NCBI GenBank assembly: GCA_003439945.1
Contig: QVRM01001462.1
Coordinates: forward strand, 278,501 to 342,500
Source of the DNA: Dermanyssus gallinae
Lineage: Eukaryota > Arthropoda > Arachnida > Mesostigmata > Dermanyssidae
Direction: 5' to 3'
DNA: 64,000 nucleotides
Under the pieces are notes generated by a model. The model saw nothing but the letters and a program-made list of their open reading frames with translations, was not told the DNA's origin and did not search any database. Every line of letters begins with the position of its first letter. The stretch's first letter is position 1. Positions 40,073 through 53,108 of the stretch are shown here, piece after piece. Both the position numbers and the translations under genes were made by a program.

Positions 40073-41035
40073 CGCCACCTTTTTTTCTCTTCTGGATCGT
40101 TTTTGATGCTGTTTGCCGTCTGCTTTATATTCACCTCATTCCACTTTCGGACGACACTTTCGATCCGTTGGATCCGGGGTTGGTTCGCGCCATGTTTCGT
40201 ATCGGTAGGCCAAAGCAACAATAACAACAACAAAAAAACAAATCAAAGCTTCGTTGTCCGGCGAGCCAGGTGTGCTATTGTCGCGTTGTTTGTTATCCGA
40301 GGCCTCATCATCATCATCACCATCATCATCATTATCATTGTCATTATTATCTATCATGATGCTCTTTTTAACTATTCCAGTCGCGTTCGGTTGCTTACTC
40401 GGCTAGCCGTCGCACAACAACAACAACGATGACAACAACAACAACTACAACAATAACGACGACGACGACAATAATAACAATATGTAGGGCACGAATGGCG
40501 CGAAAAGAATCGTCACCCGAGTGACAATTAGTATTCGTGGTAGCAGTAGTTCGAGTGACGGTAATGAAGGCGGCTGCTAACAAAGTGGATCGTGTACACC
40601 ACCACCACCACCACTACTCCGTACTAGTCTGTCATCGGTCTCTGTTTATGACCAGCGGCAACGAGGGCTGTAGTAGTAGAAGTAGTTGGGGCGTGGTTGG
40701 TTCGAGACGAGTCATGCACTAGATCGACAACTAGACAACAATGACACGACAAAGAGAAGAGAGCGACAGAAAAAGGCCAAGCGAGAGAGAGAGATCAAGT
40801 ATGATCCCACAGGTCGTGGGGTCCTTGGCGAGGGGTGAGCGGCTACAAGAGGTATCCGGCAGTTACCAAGCTGACGGAGGACGACGATGGTGACGACAGT
40901 TCGTCACCGTTCTCATCGCAGCTGTCTAGTTACTAGACGCCTGCAGTAGTATCACGGTTTCGTTTGATGTCTTTTGCTCTCTCTTTTCCGAGAACCTACG
41001 GGAGTTAATTGATTGCAATGAGGGGTAGGCAGGTG

Positions 41036-41076
<41 letters not shown>

Positions 41077-41900
41077 CCCATTCGAGCGTTCCAGTCCAGC
41101 TGTAAGGCTACAAAAGAAAGCCACGAGGTAAAAGCTCTCGCAGGACCTCCAAAAAACGGAGCGGGTCGGTGTTTTTAGAAGACGTGTGACAAAGAAACTA
41201 AATGCTGAAAACAATTGTTCTTAGTTTTTAAATCAGTAAAATGTCGACATTGTGCAAGATTAGATTATATAGGTTTGTGTGTGTATATAATTATGTGATT
41301 ACACTTGACAGGTGCAGGTGATCCAACGATAGGTATTTTTAATGAAATATGACTTTGACATAAATTGTGACAGATTGCCTGTAAAAGAGCATGTCAATAA
41401 AACAACCTGATGATGATGAAACTGCCATCACCAACATATTGGCTGTGTAGCGTGCTTGGACAAGACGAGTAACGTTACGGCCCACGTTCGTACGTAAGTA
41501 TTGCCCGCCGCAGAATTGCTAACAACAGCAAATAGAACTCATGGCCCTGACGGCATTAGATTGATACTGCTAACGGCTATTAGCAGTATCTATCTAACAT
41601 GGACGTCTAGAGATCACAGAAAAATGAGCAAACTAGTAAATCTGCGATAATGTGCTGCGAGTAGAATCTAGCAGCGTACACATAAAAGCTTAGTATATCC
41701 AGTGTTATTTAAATATTAAAGATTAAACTGGTCTTCTTAGAAAATCCATCAACAAAGCCCACGAAGTAACCGCGTTTTCGGGGGAGTGGGACAAGCAAAC
41801 TGTTGCTTGGATAACTTAATCTGCACGACCGCGCAGAAGAGAATCAAGACGGGTTGCTATTCATCTCATACCTTTAGAACGGTACAGAGCAGTTGGCGAT
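40073..41900. other. no gene seen; (TA)n at 41038-41071
   Basis: Unique sequence with CAT, CAA, CGA and CCA triplet runs between 40300 and 40620. A GA-rich tract lies near 40750-40800. Open frames rich in Ile, Val, His or Asn follow the triplets and are not genes. Confidence 0.5.
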
Positions 41901-42013
41901 ACAAGTTTGCCCGAAACAATACAAGCTTGCCAGAAACATTGTACATTGACAATACAAGCTTGCCAGAAACATTTTACATTGACAATACAAGCTTGCCAGT
42001 AACACTGTACTGC
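41901..42013. repeat. 33-bp minisatellite, about 3.3 units
   Basis: ACAAGCTTGCCAGAAACATT starts at 41921 and recurs with few changes at 41954 and 41987, giving a 33-bp period, with a partial diverged unit at 41901. The period is a multiple of three, so the 98-codon open frame at 41786-42082 gains an 11-residue peptide repeat (NTSLPET...YID). No domain supports that frame. Confidence 0.85.
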
Positions 42014-42502
42014 AAGAAAACGTCATATCAAGTAGTATCACGAGAAAATGAGGCACACCTTAAGAGATACATTGTTTTGTAGGCAGTTATCACTAACAGC
42101 CCTTGCATAGGACACGATGTGAGGTGCCACGATCTCATCAACGTACCGTTAAAACTTAAACCTCTGTTTTATGAAAACTCTTGACTTGGAGCACTTTCAT
42201 GAGTAAGGTTTTCCTCCCTAAAAATATTGCATCACAAGCAACATGATTAAACCGCCACGGTCGTAACTGTCATACTTAATAATGCAGAATTGCGTAAAGA
42301 ATTGATAACATTCATGTTGTGCAGTCTTCGCATCGCAGCACTCCAACTACGGCTAGAAGTAAAGTAAAATCGGCGGGTTTGAAAGATGTTTATGAAAATA
42401 TAGCCGCCGCAGCGTCCTATCGTTCGTTGCAGGTCGATTACTGCTTTACCCGCCCTCCGTTTGAAACTGCCGGTGAGTTGATACCGTTGATAGACTCTGT
42501 TG

Positions 42503-42508
<6 letters not shown>
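42014..42508. other. no gene seen
   Basis: Unique sequence leading to the TA array that bounds the large palindrome. Confidence 0.45.

Positions 42509-42586
<78 letters not shown>
42509..42586. repeat. (TA)n microsatellite at foldback left end
   Basis: About 38 TA units running directly into the CAGGGTG tip of the palindrome. Confidence 0.95.
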
Positions 42587-42589
<3 letters not shown>

Positions 42590-43643
42590 GGTGTTGCAGG
42601 AATATTTGAAGCGCGATATACAGAATTGTAGAGCTCGTTAAAGCAAATATTTTTTCCAATGGAACATGGTCTCTGAGAAGTCTTGTTTCGGAGTGAGAGT
42701 GAAATTACTACAATTTGTGAGACTGGTGTTTTTGCCCGACATAGGAGCACAAAATGTGCTGTTGCGAGACAACCAGTCTTCCTAGACAGAAACTAAGCAC
42801 GCCACCGTGTTCGTGATAAAATTCTGCTCCATCTGAAGGATATGCAAGGCCGGTCAGAAAACGCGACATGGTCGCTTAGAAGAGAATTCGCCAAAAATGA
42901 AGTTCTTTATTAGAGTTCACGCCAAATACTTTAGAATCATAACCCTACAACCACTCACAGCGCTTAAAACGGACATATTCAGCCAATGCGCAATTCATGG
43001 CGATCATTTTGGTACCAAACATATGTCCATGCGAGCTGTGATTGCGGAGTAATTACGATTTTTCGAAGGGCATGTCCAGATTAAGTGCATGTCCAGATTA
43101 AGTGCATGTAAAATGACTGTGTGGCGACGTTCACTACCGCCGACGTGTCGCGCGACAGCCGCAGCGCGTCATTTTTCATGCACTTAATCTGGACATGCCC
43201 TCCGAAAAATCGTAATTACTCCGCAACCACAGCTCGCATGGACATATGTTTGGTACCAAAATGATCGCCATGAATTGCGCATTGGCTGAATATGTCCGTT
43301 TTAAACGCTGTGAGTGGTTGTAGGGTTATGATTCTAAAGTATTTGGCGTGAACTCTAATAAAGAACTTCATTTTTGGCGAATTCTCTTCTAAGCGACCAT
43401 GTCGCGTCTTCTGACCGGCCTTGCATATCCTTCAGATGGAGCAGAATTTTGTTGACTGGTTGTCTCGCAACAGCACATTTTAGTGCTCCTATGTCGGGCA
43501 AAAACACCAGTGTCACAAATTGTAGTAATTTCACTCTCACTCCGAAACAAGACTTCTCAGAGACCATGTTCCATTGGAAAAAATATTTGCTTTAACGAGC
43601 TCTACAATTCTGTATATCGCGCTTCAAATATTCCTGCAACACC

Positions 43644-43646
<3 letters not shown>
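42587..43646. mobile_element. Foldback element 3: 1,060-bp near-perfect palindrome
   Basis: The tips are CAGGGTGTTGCAGGAATATT and its exact complement at the right. TA lies on both sides (42585-42586 and 43647-43648) inside (TA)n arrays. Arms are 42587-43116 (530 bp) and 43169-43646 (478 bp), separated by a 52-bp CpG-rich loop. Where they align the arms are almost identical. The length difference is explained by about 35 extra bases in the left arm near 42782-42820 and by a 17-bp tandem duplication (GTCCAGATTAAGTGCAT) near 43075-43108. Open frames in the arms mirror each other and resemble no transposase. I infer a recently inserted or recently homogenised non-autonomous TA-targeting element of the same family as 22893-23836. 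Confidence 0.92.

Positions 43647-43709
<63 letters not shown>
43647..43709. repeat. (TA)n microsatellite at foldback right end
   Basis: About 31 TA units directly after the CACCCTG tip. Confidence 0.95.
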
Positions 43710-43712
<3 letters not shown>

Positions 43713-44562
43713 CATTATTTATTCAAATTAACATACAGACTTACTTAAGTGTTTGATATTAGACACCCGCGATAAAACGGAGGTGGCTAAGCCGTGATCG
43801 GATCGTCTAAACGTTCTCCAAGCAATTCTGTTCTCTCTCTTCCAAACGGCTTCATAGGGCTGAATGAGCGTATCGCATTCTCTCATGGATTTGACACCTC
43901 TAAAGTGTTCTGAGTGCAGGTATCAGAAGACAGAGCAGAGCGTGGGACTTTTAAAAAATGCTAATGGATTATTCTGACATAGTATATATGGTTTTTGTAT
44001 TGTATCTGAGTAGATCGGATCATATGTAAAGTTATACATGTGTGCGTACTGTTATTATGAGTTACAGGTATGCAGATACATTTATATGACCGATACGACC
44101 TCCAGCGTTCGTTATAATTGGAATCTAAGTTGTTGAAAAGGGATGTCTCGAGGTCTGTGTAACAGTCAGTGTCAACCAAGGATTGACACTGACTGTTAGT
44201 ACACCGACAGTGTTGTTATTATTATCATTGGAGCTATATACTTGAATTGGCGATGCTTATGTCTGTTGTAATATTCCCTAAGTATATATATATATATATA
44301 TATATGGTGATTTTTTCCGACAAAGTCTGATAAAACATGGTAACGCCACGGCGGTGCTTAGCACCTTGTCCAGGTGGTCGATACCAGGCTTGGATATAGT
44401 GCTGATGTAGTTTGTCGTCTCGTTCACTAAAGGACAATACACCCCATTATGAGTTGAATAAAATGCGTTTTACTATTATATTTATATATATGATCTAAGC
44501 TACAAAATGGTGATATGCATATTTAGATATACATGTCACGCATTAAAAAATCTATTGATATA
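43710..44562. other. no gene seen; perfect hairpin at 44161-44197; (TA)n at 44284-44305
   Basis: Unique sequence. A perfect 15-bp inverted repeat (AACAGTCAGTGTCAA) with a 7-nt loop lies at 44161-44197. No coding region supported. Confidence 0.5.
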
Positions 44563-45814
44563 CAGGTAGTTCAATAAGTTCTTAGAATGAAAACCAAGAA
44601 TTTCCAAATCATGTTTTTAAATTTATCTTATTCGATATACTCCCCGAGATGCTCAATACACTTTTCCCACCAATATTTCAGAGCTTTTATACCTCTTAAG
44701 TAGAATTCCGCGTCTTTAGACTGAAAATAGGCATTGACAGCAGCCTTAACCTCTTCATTGCTGGAAAAACGCTTTCCACCGAGACTATTCTTCAAATGTT
44801 CGAAGAGGAAATAATCAGAGGGGGCCAGGTCTGGAGAATAGGAAGGTTGTTCAATAAGTTCGAACCTCAGTTGGGCCAGTTTTGCCGATGCTTGCCGGGA
44901 CTTATGTGCAGGAGCATTGTCCTGGTGAAACAGGACAACCTTCTTCTGCAAAGCGGGCCGTTTCACGATGAGTTCTTGCTAAAGGCAGTCCAACAGTCTT
45001 GCATAATATTCTCCTGTGATCGTTTTACCGCTCTCAAGGTAGTCGACCAGCATTATTCTACGTTGGTCTTAAAAACTGTAGCCATTACCTTTCCGGTCAA
45101 TGCCGTTGTCCGCACCCTCTTCGGAGGTCCTTCATCAGGTGCACACCATTGGCAAGATGCTTCTTGGGTCTCGGGAGTGTAGTGATGGACCCAGCTTTCA
45201 TCGACGGTCATGAATCTGCGCCAAAAATCCGACGGATTGTTTGACATCTTGGCCAAATTTCGCTGTGAAGCGAAAACAGGCGCGTTTTTTGGCCTTGGTT
45301 GAGCAAATGCGGCAGCCATTTTTCTCTGAGCTCTTTCATCTTCAAGTTTTCGTATAGGATAAAATGCACATTACCTAAACTAATTCCTAATGCCTCCGCT
45401 ATCTCGATGTTTCGCACTTTCTCTATGTTTTCCTCATCAGTTGCCGTTTTTTGGCCTCCTGGACGTAGTTCATTCTCGGTGCTCCTGCGACCTTTTTTAA
45501 CACATTAATCCAGTTGGAAACAATGGCAAAACATGGCGCAGAGTCACCGTACGTCTCGTCCAACCCAATTTTTACTTGGGTCGCATTCCAACCTTTGAAA
45601 TAAAAATGCTTGATAACCACTCGAAACTCTTTTTTCTTCATTTTTAAAAATTACGCCGATACGTTGCACGGGAAAAGCTATCAAACGAAATCGCAACGGC
45701 CAATCACCATAATATTTTGAGTGCTAGCAGTCGAAAAGTTGCAGTTCCTAATAGCGGTAGAAGCGCGCCAAAATTCGAATTCTAAAAAGCTCATTCTAAG
45801 AACTTATTGAACTA

Positions 45815-45818
<4 letters not shown>
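44563..45818 (-). mobile_element. Mariner element of a third family, degenerate (1,256 bp)
   Basis: Terminal inverted repeats are 28 bp and almost perfect: (C/T)AGGTAGTTCAATAAGTTC continuing to TTAGAATGA at 44563-44590 and its complement at 45791-45818. TA duplications flank them (44561-44562 and 45819-45820). The right flank continues into a (TA)n array. The terminal repeat is unrelated to those of the other two mariners. The transposase gene on the minus strand has several frame breaks. Confidence 0.92.
44628..45641 (-). pseudogene. Mariner transposase pseudogene (DD34D)
   Basis: The start MKKKEFRVVIKHFYFKG lies at 45641. Successive pieces in different frames cover the whole family length. 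The N-terminal HTH runs to a stop near 45423, followed by IEIAEALGISLGNVHFILYE and KWLPHLL (the WVPHEL position). FMTVDESWVHHYTPET holds the first Asp, and after a stop near 45053 the frame shifts again before VLFHQDNAPAHKS (second Asp) and YSPDLAPSDYFLF (third Asp). Exactly 34 residues separate the last two Asp, and the frame ends GEYIE at 44628. At least three frame breaks make the copy inactive, although every motif is recognisable. The terminal repeats remain nearly perfect. Confidence 0.9.

Positions 45819-45850
<32 letters not shown>
45819..45850. repeat. (TA)n microsatellite at mariner right end
   Basis: About 15 TA units, following the element's TA duplication. Confidence 0.95.
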
Positions 45851-45857
<7 letters not shown>

Positions 45858-45861
45858 TGTA

Positions 45862-45985
45862 CAATGTAATATACGGAAAGTAAAGTTTTCTTTGTTGTTG
45901 TTGTTCTTGCTGCTCATATATATATTTTCTCTCCGTTAGGTCATTATATATATATATATTTGTATATATATATATATATACATAA

Positions 45986-46038
<53 letters not shown>

Positions 46039-46130
46039 ATGAACATACATAATGCAATATACTGAAAGTAAAGTTTTCTTTGTTGTTGTTGTTGTTGCTG
46101 TTCATATATATTTTCTCTCCGTTAGGTCAT
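45862..46130. repeat. Duplicated 80-bp segment around a TA array
   Basis: GAAAGTAAAGTTTTCTTTG followed by TTG repeats, a short TA run and TTTTCTCTCCGTTAGGTCAT occurs at 45862-45945 and again at 46051-46130. Between the copies is an interrupted (TA)n array (45946-46029). It is a tandem duplication with a period of about 187 bp, with the TA arrays as the variable part. Confidence 0.85.
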
Positions 46131-48330
<2,200 letters not shown>

Positions 48331-50232
48331 ACATACATAAGAGAGAGAGAGAGAGAAATAAACCAATCAAGGGCGCCAAGTCTATTGGCCCCTGGGGACC
48401 GACAAGGCACCGATTAATTTAAAGTGGTGAGTTAAGACATCTGTAACCGGCGGCCGCGGCGGTACACGCTTCCATTGTAAGGAACATTTTGACAGTTTAC
48501 ACCTTTTCCTGCACTTGGTGTACTTCGCACGCTACTGCATTAGCCGTAGCGTAGCAGTAACGAAGGGGCTCCTCCCTAGTTGTTTGTCTCCGCTCGAAAG
48601 GATCCACCGCAAACGCCACAGGCAACAACGATAACAAGCCACGTGGCGATCGTGACCGGCTGGTAGAGGAGCAGGCGACGCTTCAGTTGCCTATTACGTC
48701 AGTCGCAACAACACGACGGTTTTGACGGACGACGACCCGTTAAATGCGCGTTAGTCATGGTTGTTCTCTAGCGGGGTGTTGCTTGCGGTTTGATTCCTGT
48801 TGATTGATTGCATTTCTTTAAGCTACGCTCCTTGAGTATAGAAAAGGTAAGACATACCGCTGAAAGTCAGCAGCCATGTTGTCTTAGAAATTAAAGGGAA
48901 AACCTCAGATATCTCAACGTGTCAGGTTATCGGTGCTTTAAAGATGCCTCACGGCGATTATAAACCCTAGTTTACATGTTGTAGAATAGGGCCTGGAATT
49001 AGGTGTAATACGGACATGTTACTGTCCACCGATTTCAAACTCACCGGTTAACGCTCCGGACCTAGTCACATGGTAATAACCAAAATATTGTGGTACTGGT
49101 TAGGATGCCTGCTGCCTTGGCTCAATTAGCTTATCTTAATGAGATGAGGGTCTCCTCGTAGGGGGTGAACGAAAGTCTAGGTATGTGTCACGCAGAGAGC
49201 TATCAGCGGTCTAAGCGAGCTAGACGAGTTATACGTCTTGATCAAGATGAAGCTGGGCAGAGTGGAAAACAAGGAATTTAACTGTTACTTTTTAAAAAGA
49301 TATTTTGAATCTAGAAACTTCTGTCAGCCGTCTTGGCAAGCGGCTTAAACATTGTTGAAATGACTAGGAAACTGCGCGAGCAACAGCAGGCCTTCAGAAA
49401 GGTCAGGCCAACACGGTCCAGGCTAAAGAAACCAATTTTTATTCGATCCCATATATTTCAAAATGGCCGCAGACACGGCTCTGCGTGGCCTGTTTTACTT
49501 GACAGGCTGGCTTTCAGCGGGGTCCCATACAATTTAGCGGGGTCCAATACAACAAGGGCAATTTCTAGAGGGTATCTAGAAGGACAGGTACATTTTACAA
49601 AAGTTTAGTGTGTATACTATATAATATTTATTTCACCAAAAAAATTGTATTGTCCAACGTGATCATCTTAACCTCTTGCTGTTCCCAATAGTAGTGCACG
49701 ATTTCCAGTGAAAGAACCAAGTTAGCTTTTGCGGTACCCTTACGTGTGTCGATCATTTGCAGTTTTTTAAATGTCACGCCGGATTCTTCACTGGTTTAAC
49801 TTCCAGGTGCGATTGGTCAGCCCGCTAAGGGCCTCAGGTTCCCGCACCTTTCAGCTAATGAACACGGAGCAAAACACGACGTGGCCGCACGATTCGAATG
49901 CCAGAAGCAGACAGATAGAAATGTAAGCTGGCAGGAACAAAAAACGACTTCTTGCTCTCAAGCGTTCTGTGCGTTTTGGGGTTTTCACTGTGATCTTACT
50001 AAATGCAGTTATCTATAACGTGATCTAACCCGTAAAGATCGTGCGATATATATATATATAATTAATACGCTTCATTCAAGGAAATGTTTAGTCTGTTAAC
50101 ATCAAGTTTCCATGGAGTTGGCGGGTTACTCTCCAAGGAAACATATGGTTTAGTGTTTGCTTTGTCGCTACAAACTTTAGAAGAATGTTCTTCTCACGAC
50201 GCGTCGTCGTATGAATGATATTGAACATCTTT

Positions 50233-50269
<37 letters not shown>

Positions 50270-50309
50270 TTTTTTTTTTATGTCAGATCGTTTTTTTCAA
50301 GATCTTATA
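48331..50309. other. no gene seen; TA tracts
   Basis: Unique sequence with short (TA)n at 50047-50060 and a longer one at 50236-50269. An 18-bp imperfect direct repeat GCGGGGTCC(C)ATACAA lies at about 49518 and 49537. Open frame 49333-49608 (91 codons) has no recognised domain. Confidence 0.5.
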
Positions 50310-50540
50310 TACAGCGTGTGATCTACTAATTGGCACTAGATAATTTCGATGCAAGTTGGGAATTAGAGAAAGCGCATCCTAGCATTCCCAAAGCCACTGC
50401 GCACATATCAGCAACACATTCGTGTTGTGTGTGCCAATTTGAATTTACAAAACAGCCCCCATCATTTTTTATTCGCAAACTACGTTACGATTAGCAATTT
50501 TGCAGTCAAGTAATTTTTAAAAGGTTTTTTCGCACAGACC
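50310..50540. mobile_element. Possible solo arm related to the foldback family (weak)
   Basis: It begins TATACAGCGTGTGATCTACT, a tip form similar to the TACAGGGTG tip of foldback 3, and further in has CTACGTTACG...GCAGTCAAGTAAT...TTTTTCG. That resembles the inner part of foldback 1 (GCGTTACGTAGTTGTCAAGTAATTAAGC...TTTTTCG). No matching inverted partner is visible downstream. Confidence 0.3.
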
Positions 50541-51236
50541 TCGTCGCAGACCCACATCAATTTAATGATGCTACTCAAAGTGCACATATATATATATAGT
50601 CAGATACATATGCCACGTTTGTGCATATGTACGTATAGTTTATATATATATATATATATATATTAAAATAAATCATGGGCAACACTACACATTAAGGAAT
50701 AAAAAGGACGCTTAAACTAAATGTGCACATAAGTATATATTACACAAGCGTTGCGACAAAAGCTGGCCGGGACCGCAGAACTTGTAGTGTTCTCCCGAGC
50801 CTACCGGCTTACTAGATGTGGTGACTACGAAGAAAGACATTATTGGAGCGTTCACGCTACTGGCGTCGAGTGAGATCAATATTATTGTGATTGCATAATG
50901 AGTTTTTTTTAAATCTTTCATTCGTTTTATCAAACACAGGTATTCTCATTATGTAAGTTGAATGATCTCATTGTGTGATAATGTTTGTGTTCGATAGTCG
51001 TTCTTCGATGGTCGGTGCAGGTGCGAACTGAGCAGGTTATGCCTGCCGGTCAGCAGAGACTAACAAATGCAGAAAATAATCTAGAATTGATTATCCGCAC
51101 GAATTTTGTCCGTTGGCGTTCGACGCAATGGAAGTCGCAGTATATCTTTTTGATATTTTACACACCTATTTTATCGAAAACATGCCTTATGTTCCTCAGT
51201 TCCGTTAGTAAACGTTGTTTGTTAAAGAAAAAAAAA
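50541..51236. other. no gene seen; (TA)n at 50641-50662
   Basis: Unique sequence. The 95-codon frame at 50985-51272 ends in TA-array translation and is unsupported. Confidence 0.5.
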
Positions 51237-51267
<31 letters not shown>

Positions 51268-51269
51268 CA
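51237..51269. repeat. (TA)n microsatellite after poly-A
   Basis: A nine-A run followed by TA units with one ACATA interruption. Confidence 0.9.
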
Positions 51270-53036
51270 TAGAATTTAAACTACATCTTCAATATTGTGT
51301 TTACAAACTATAGCTGGAATAGCAAACCACACAACGACACCTGAACAAACCATTACTTTGAAACTGTTTCATTACGGAGTAAAAATAACGTCGCTCCTGA
51401 CGCAGACGTATTCGGCCAGGGCTGGCGACGAAACCAGGCTGTGATATATAATAATAATAATAATAAAGCAAGCAATAGTACAGGCCATACCAGCAAAGTA
51501 ACGGCATCAGCAGCATGAACAAGATTCAAATTTAGACAAATTATTGGGACATAACACTGTTATGTCCAAGTAACTGTCATCAAGTTTTGGGTCATCTAGA
51601 GGCTGCCGGGGCGGATCTAACCCTTTGTGCCTTGGCTAAGGTATTTAGTAGACTAGCTACAAAGTGCTCCGACCATACTGTATCGCTGGCCGTACCTCAC
51701 TATTTTTAGCAGGATTGTTATTTAGTCGTCAACGCTGCCAGCGTTCATCGAGTTGTTTTTGCACGTCATTTCTTAATATTTGTGCCCTATTCTTCACTTG
51801 AAGCCTACGGCATTTTTTTAAACATTACAACAAAATATGCGATATAATTAGATAGCTGCACCGAGAGAAGTTCCCAAAATATAAGCCACTGCAACTGAAC
51901 ATACGCCGTGAATTATACATATCAAAGACTGCTTGTATTCAAATAAAGGGCTTCTTGTGAACGGCCTGCTTTAAATGCAAAAAATGTCGTCTCCCAGCAG
52001 CAGCAGTCTAGTAATGAAGTGCTATAATAAAGCATTGTTTCATTTCTGTCGCTTTCCCAAGCATAAAACATACGATTTAAGTGCCTCGTCAATTGTCGAC
52101 GGAGGCAAACGCGTTTTCCTGAACTTCCCGAAGTATTTCAAATTCTTTACCAGTGGGGACCACAACTCGAAATGCAACTCTTACGGCAACTCAATGTTAA
52201 ATCATAAAAAACAATCTTCACAAATCCTGAAATTTTGACGCGAACGAATCTGCGTCTAGAACAGCAACGTTTTGGCCCTACTAAAAAATAAGACCGCTTG
52301 TTGCACAATGATTGTTATTCATTTTACACACTTTTGAATAAAAACGCATAGTTCTGCGTTTCTATGTTTAAATCCTTCCGAAATGTGCACGTCTCTAAGT
52401 GCTTTTTAATGCACAGATCTTAATGATTTTACGCTACTAGCAACCCCTAAATAAACTTAAGGCTTAATGGGGCAATAATATATGCATACCGTTTAAATGC
52501 GTTTGAATAGAATTCGACTAAAATATTGATAAATAATCTGTTTTACTATTACCAGGTCCATGATGGAAATCCAAAGTAAAATTAGATTACCAGAAAGGCG
52601 CACAGAACATGGTCATGACAAACAGTAGTCACACCTTAAAATTGTTAAAAATAGCAAAAAACACACATACCAACCTTAATTAGGCTGACAACGTCTAATT
52701 AAAAATAAACCATACATTACTGGTTACCTGTTCGTTTTTAAACGAACATATACGTAATTGCAGAACGAATACATTACAACACTAAAATATGACGAAGAAG
52801 AAACAAAACATTTCAAATCACACGAACAATACATGCAACGGTTGACCTCGGGCCTTGTATGGCTGCCATTGCAAAATATGTTCGATAGTGTGTGGGTTTA
52901 AATTGGTCGGAAACACCGCCAAAATCACTTGACAAGAAGGCATTTAGAGCATAATGTTCATTGTGGTCGAACACATTAAACTAATTACACGCATATATAT
53001 AAACATATATATAAATAAATAAATAAAAAAAAAAAA
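51270..53036. other. no gene seen
   Basis: AT-rich unique sequence with a short (TAA)n at about 51448-51464. The frame at 51975-52238 (87 codons) contains a C-x3-N...FCRFPKHK segment faintly like a THAP-domain start but lacks the rest. Confidence 0.45.
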
Positions 53037-53108
53037 ATATATATATATATATATATAAATAACTATATAAATATAAATATATATGTATATATATATATAT
53101 ATATATAT
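53037..53108. repeat. (TA)n-rich low-complexity tract
   Basis: TA runs interrupted by AAATA, preceded by an A-rich stretch from about 53015. Confidence 0.9.

Noticed and set aside
42247..42750. 167-codon frame overlapping the palindrome left arm
   Set aside because: It crosses the TA array, and its arm part is mirrored by a frame in the right arm. It is a product of the palindrome.
51975..52238. THAP-like zinc-finger gene
   Set aside because: Only a short C...N...FCRFPKH segment is suggestive. The later Cys-x2-His pair and AVPTIF box are not visible.
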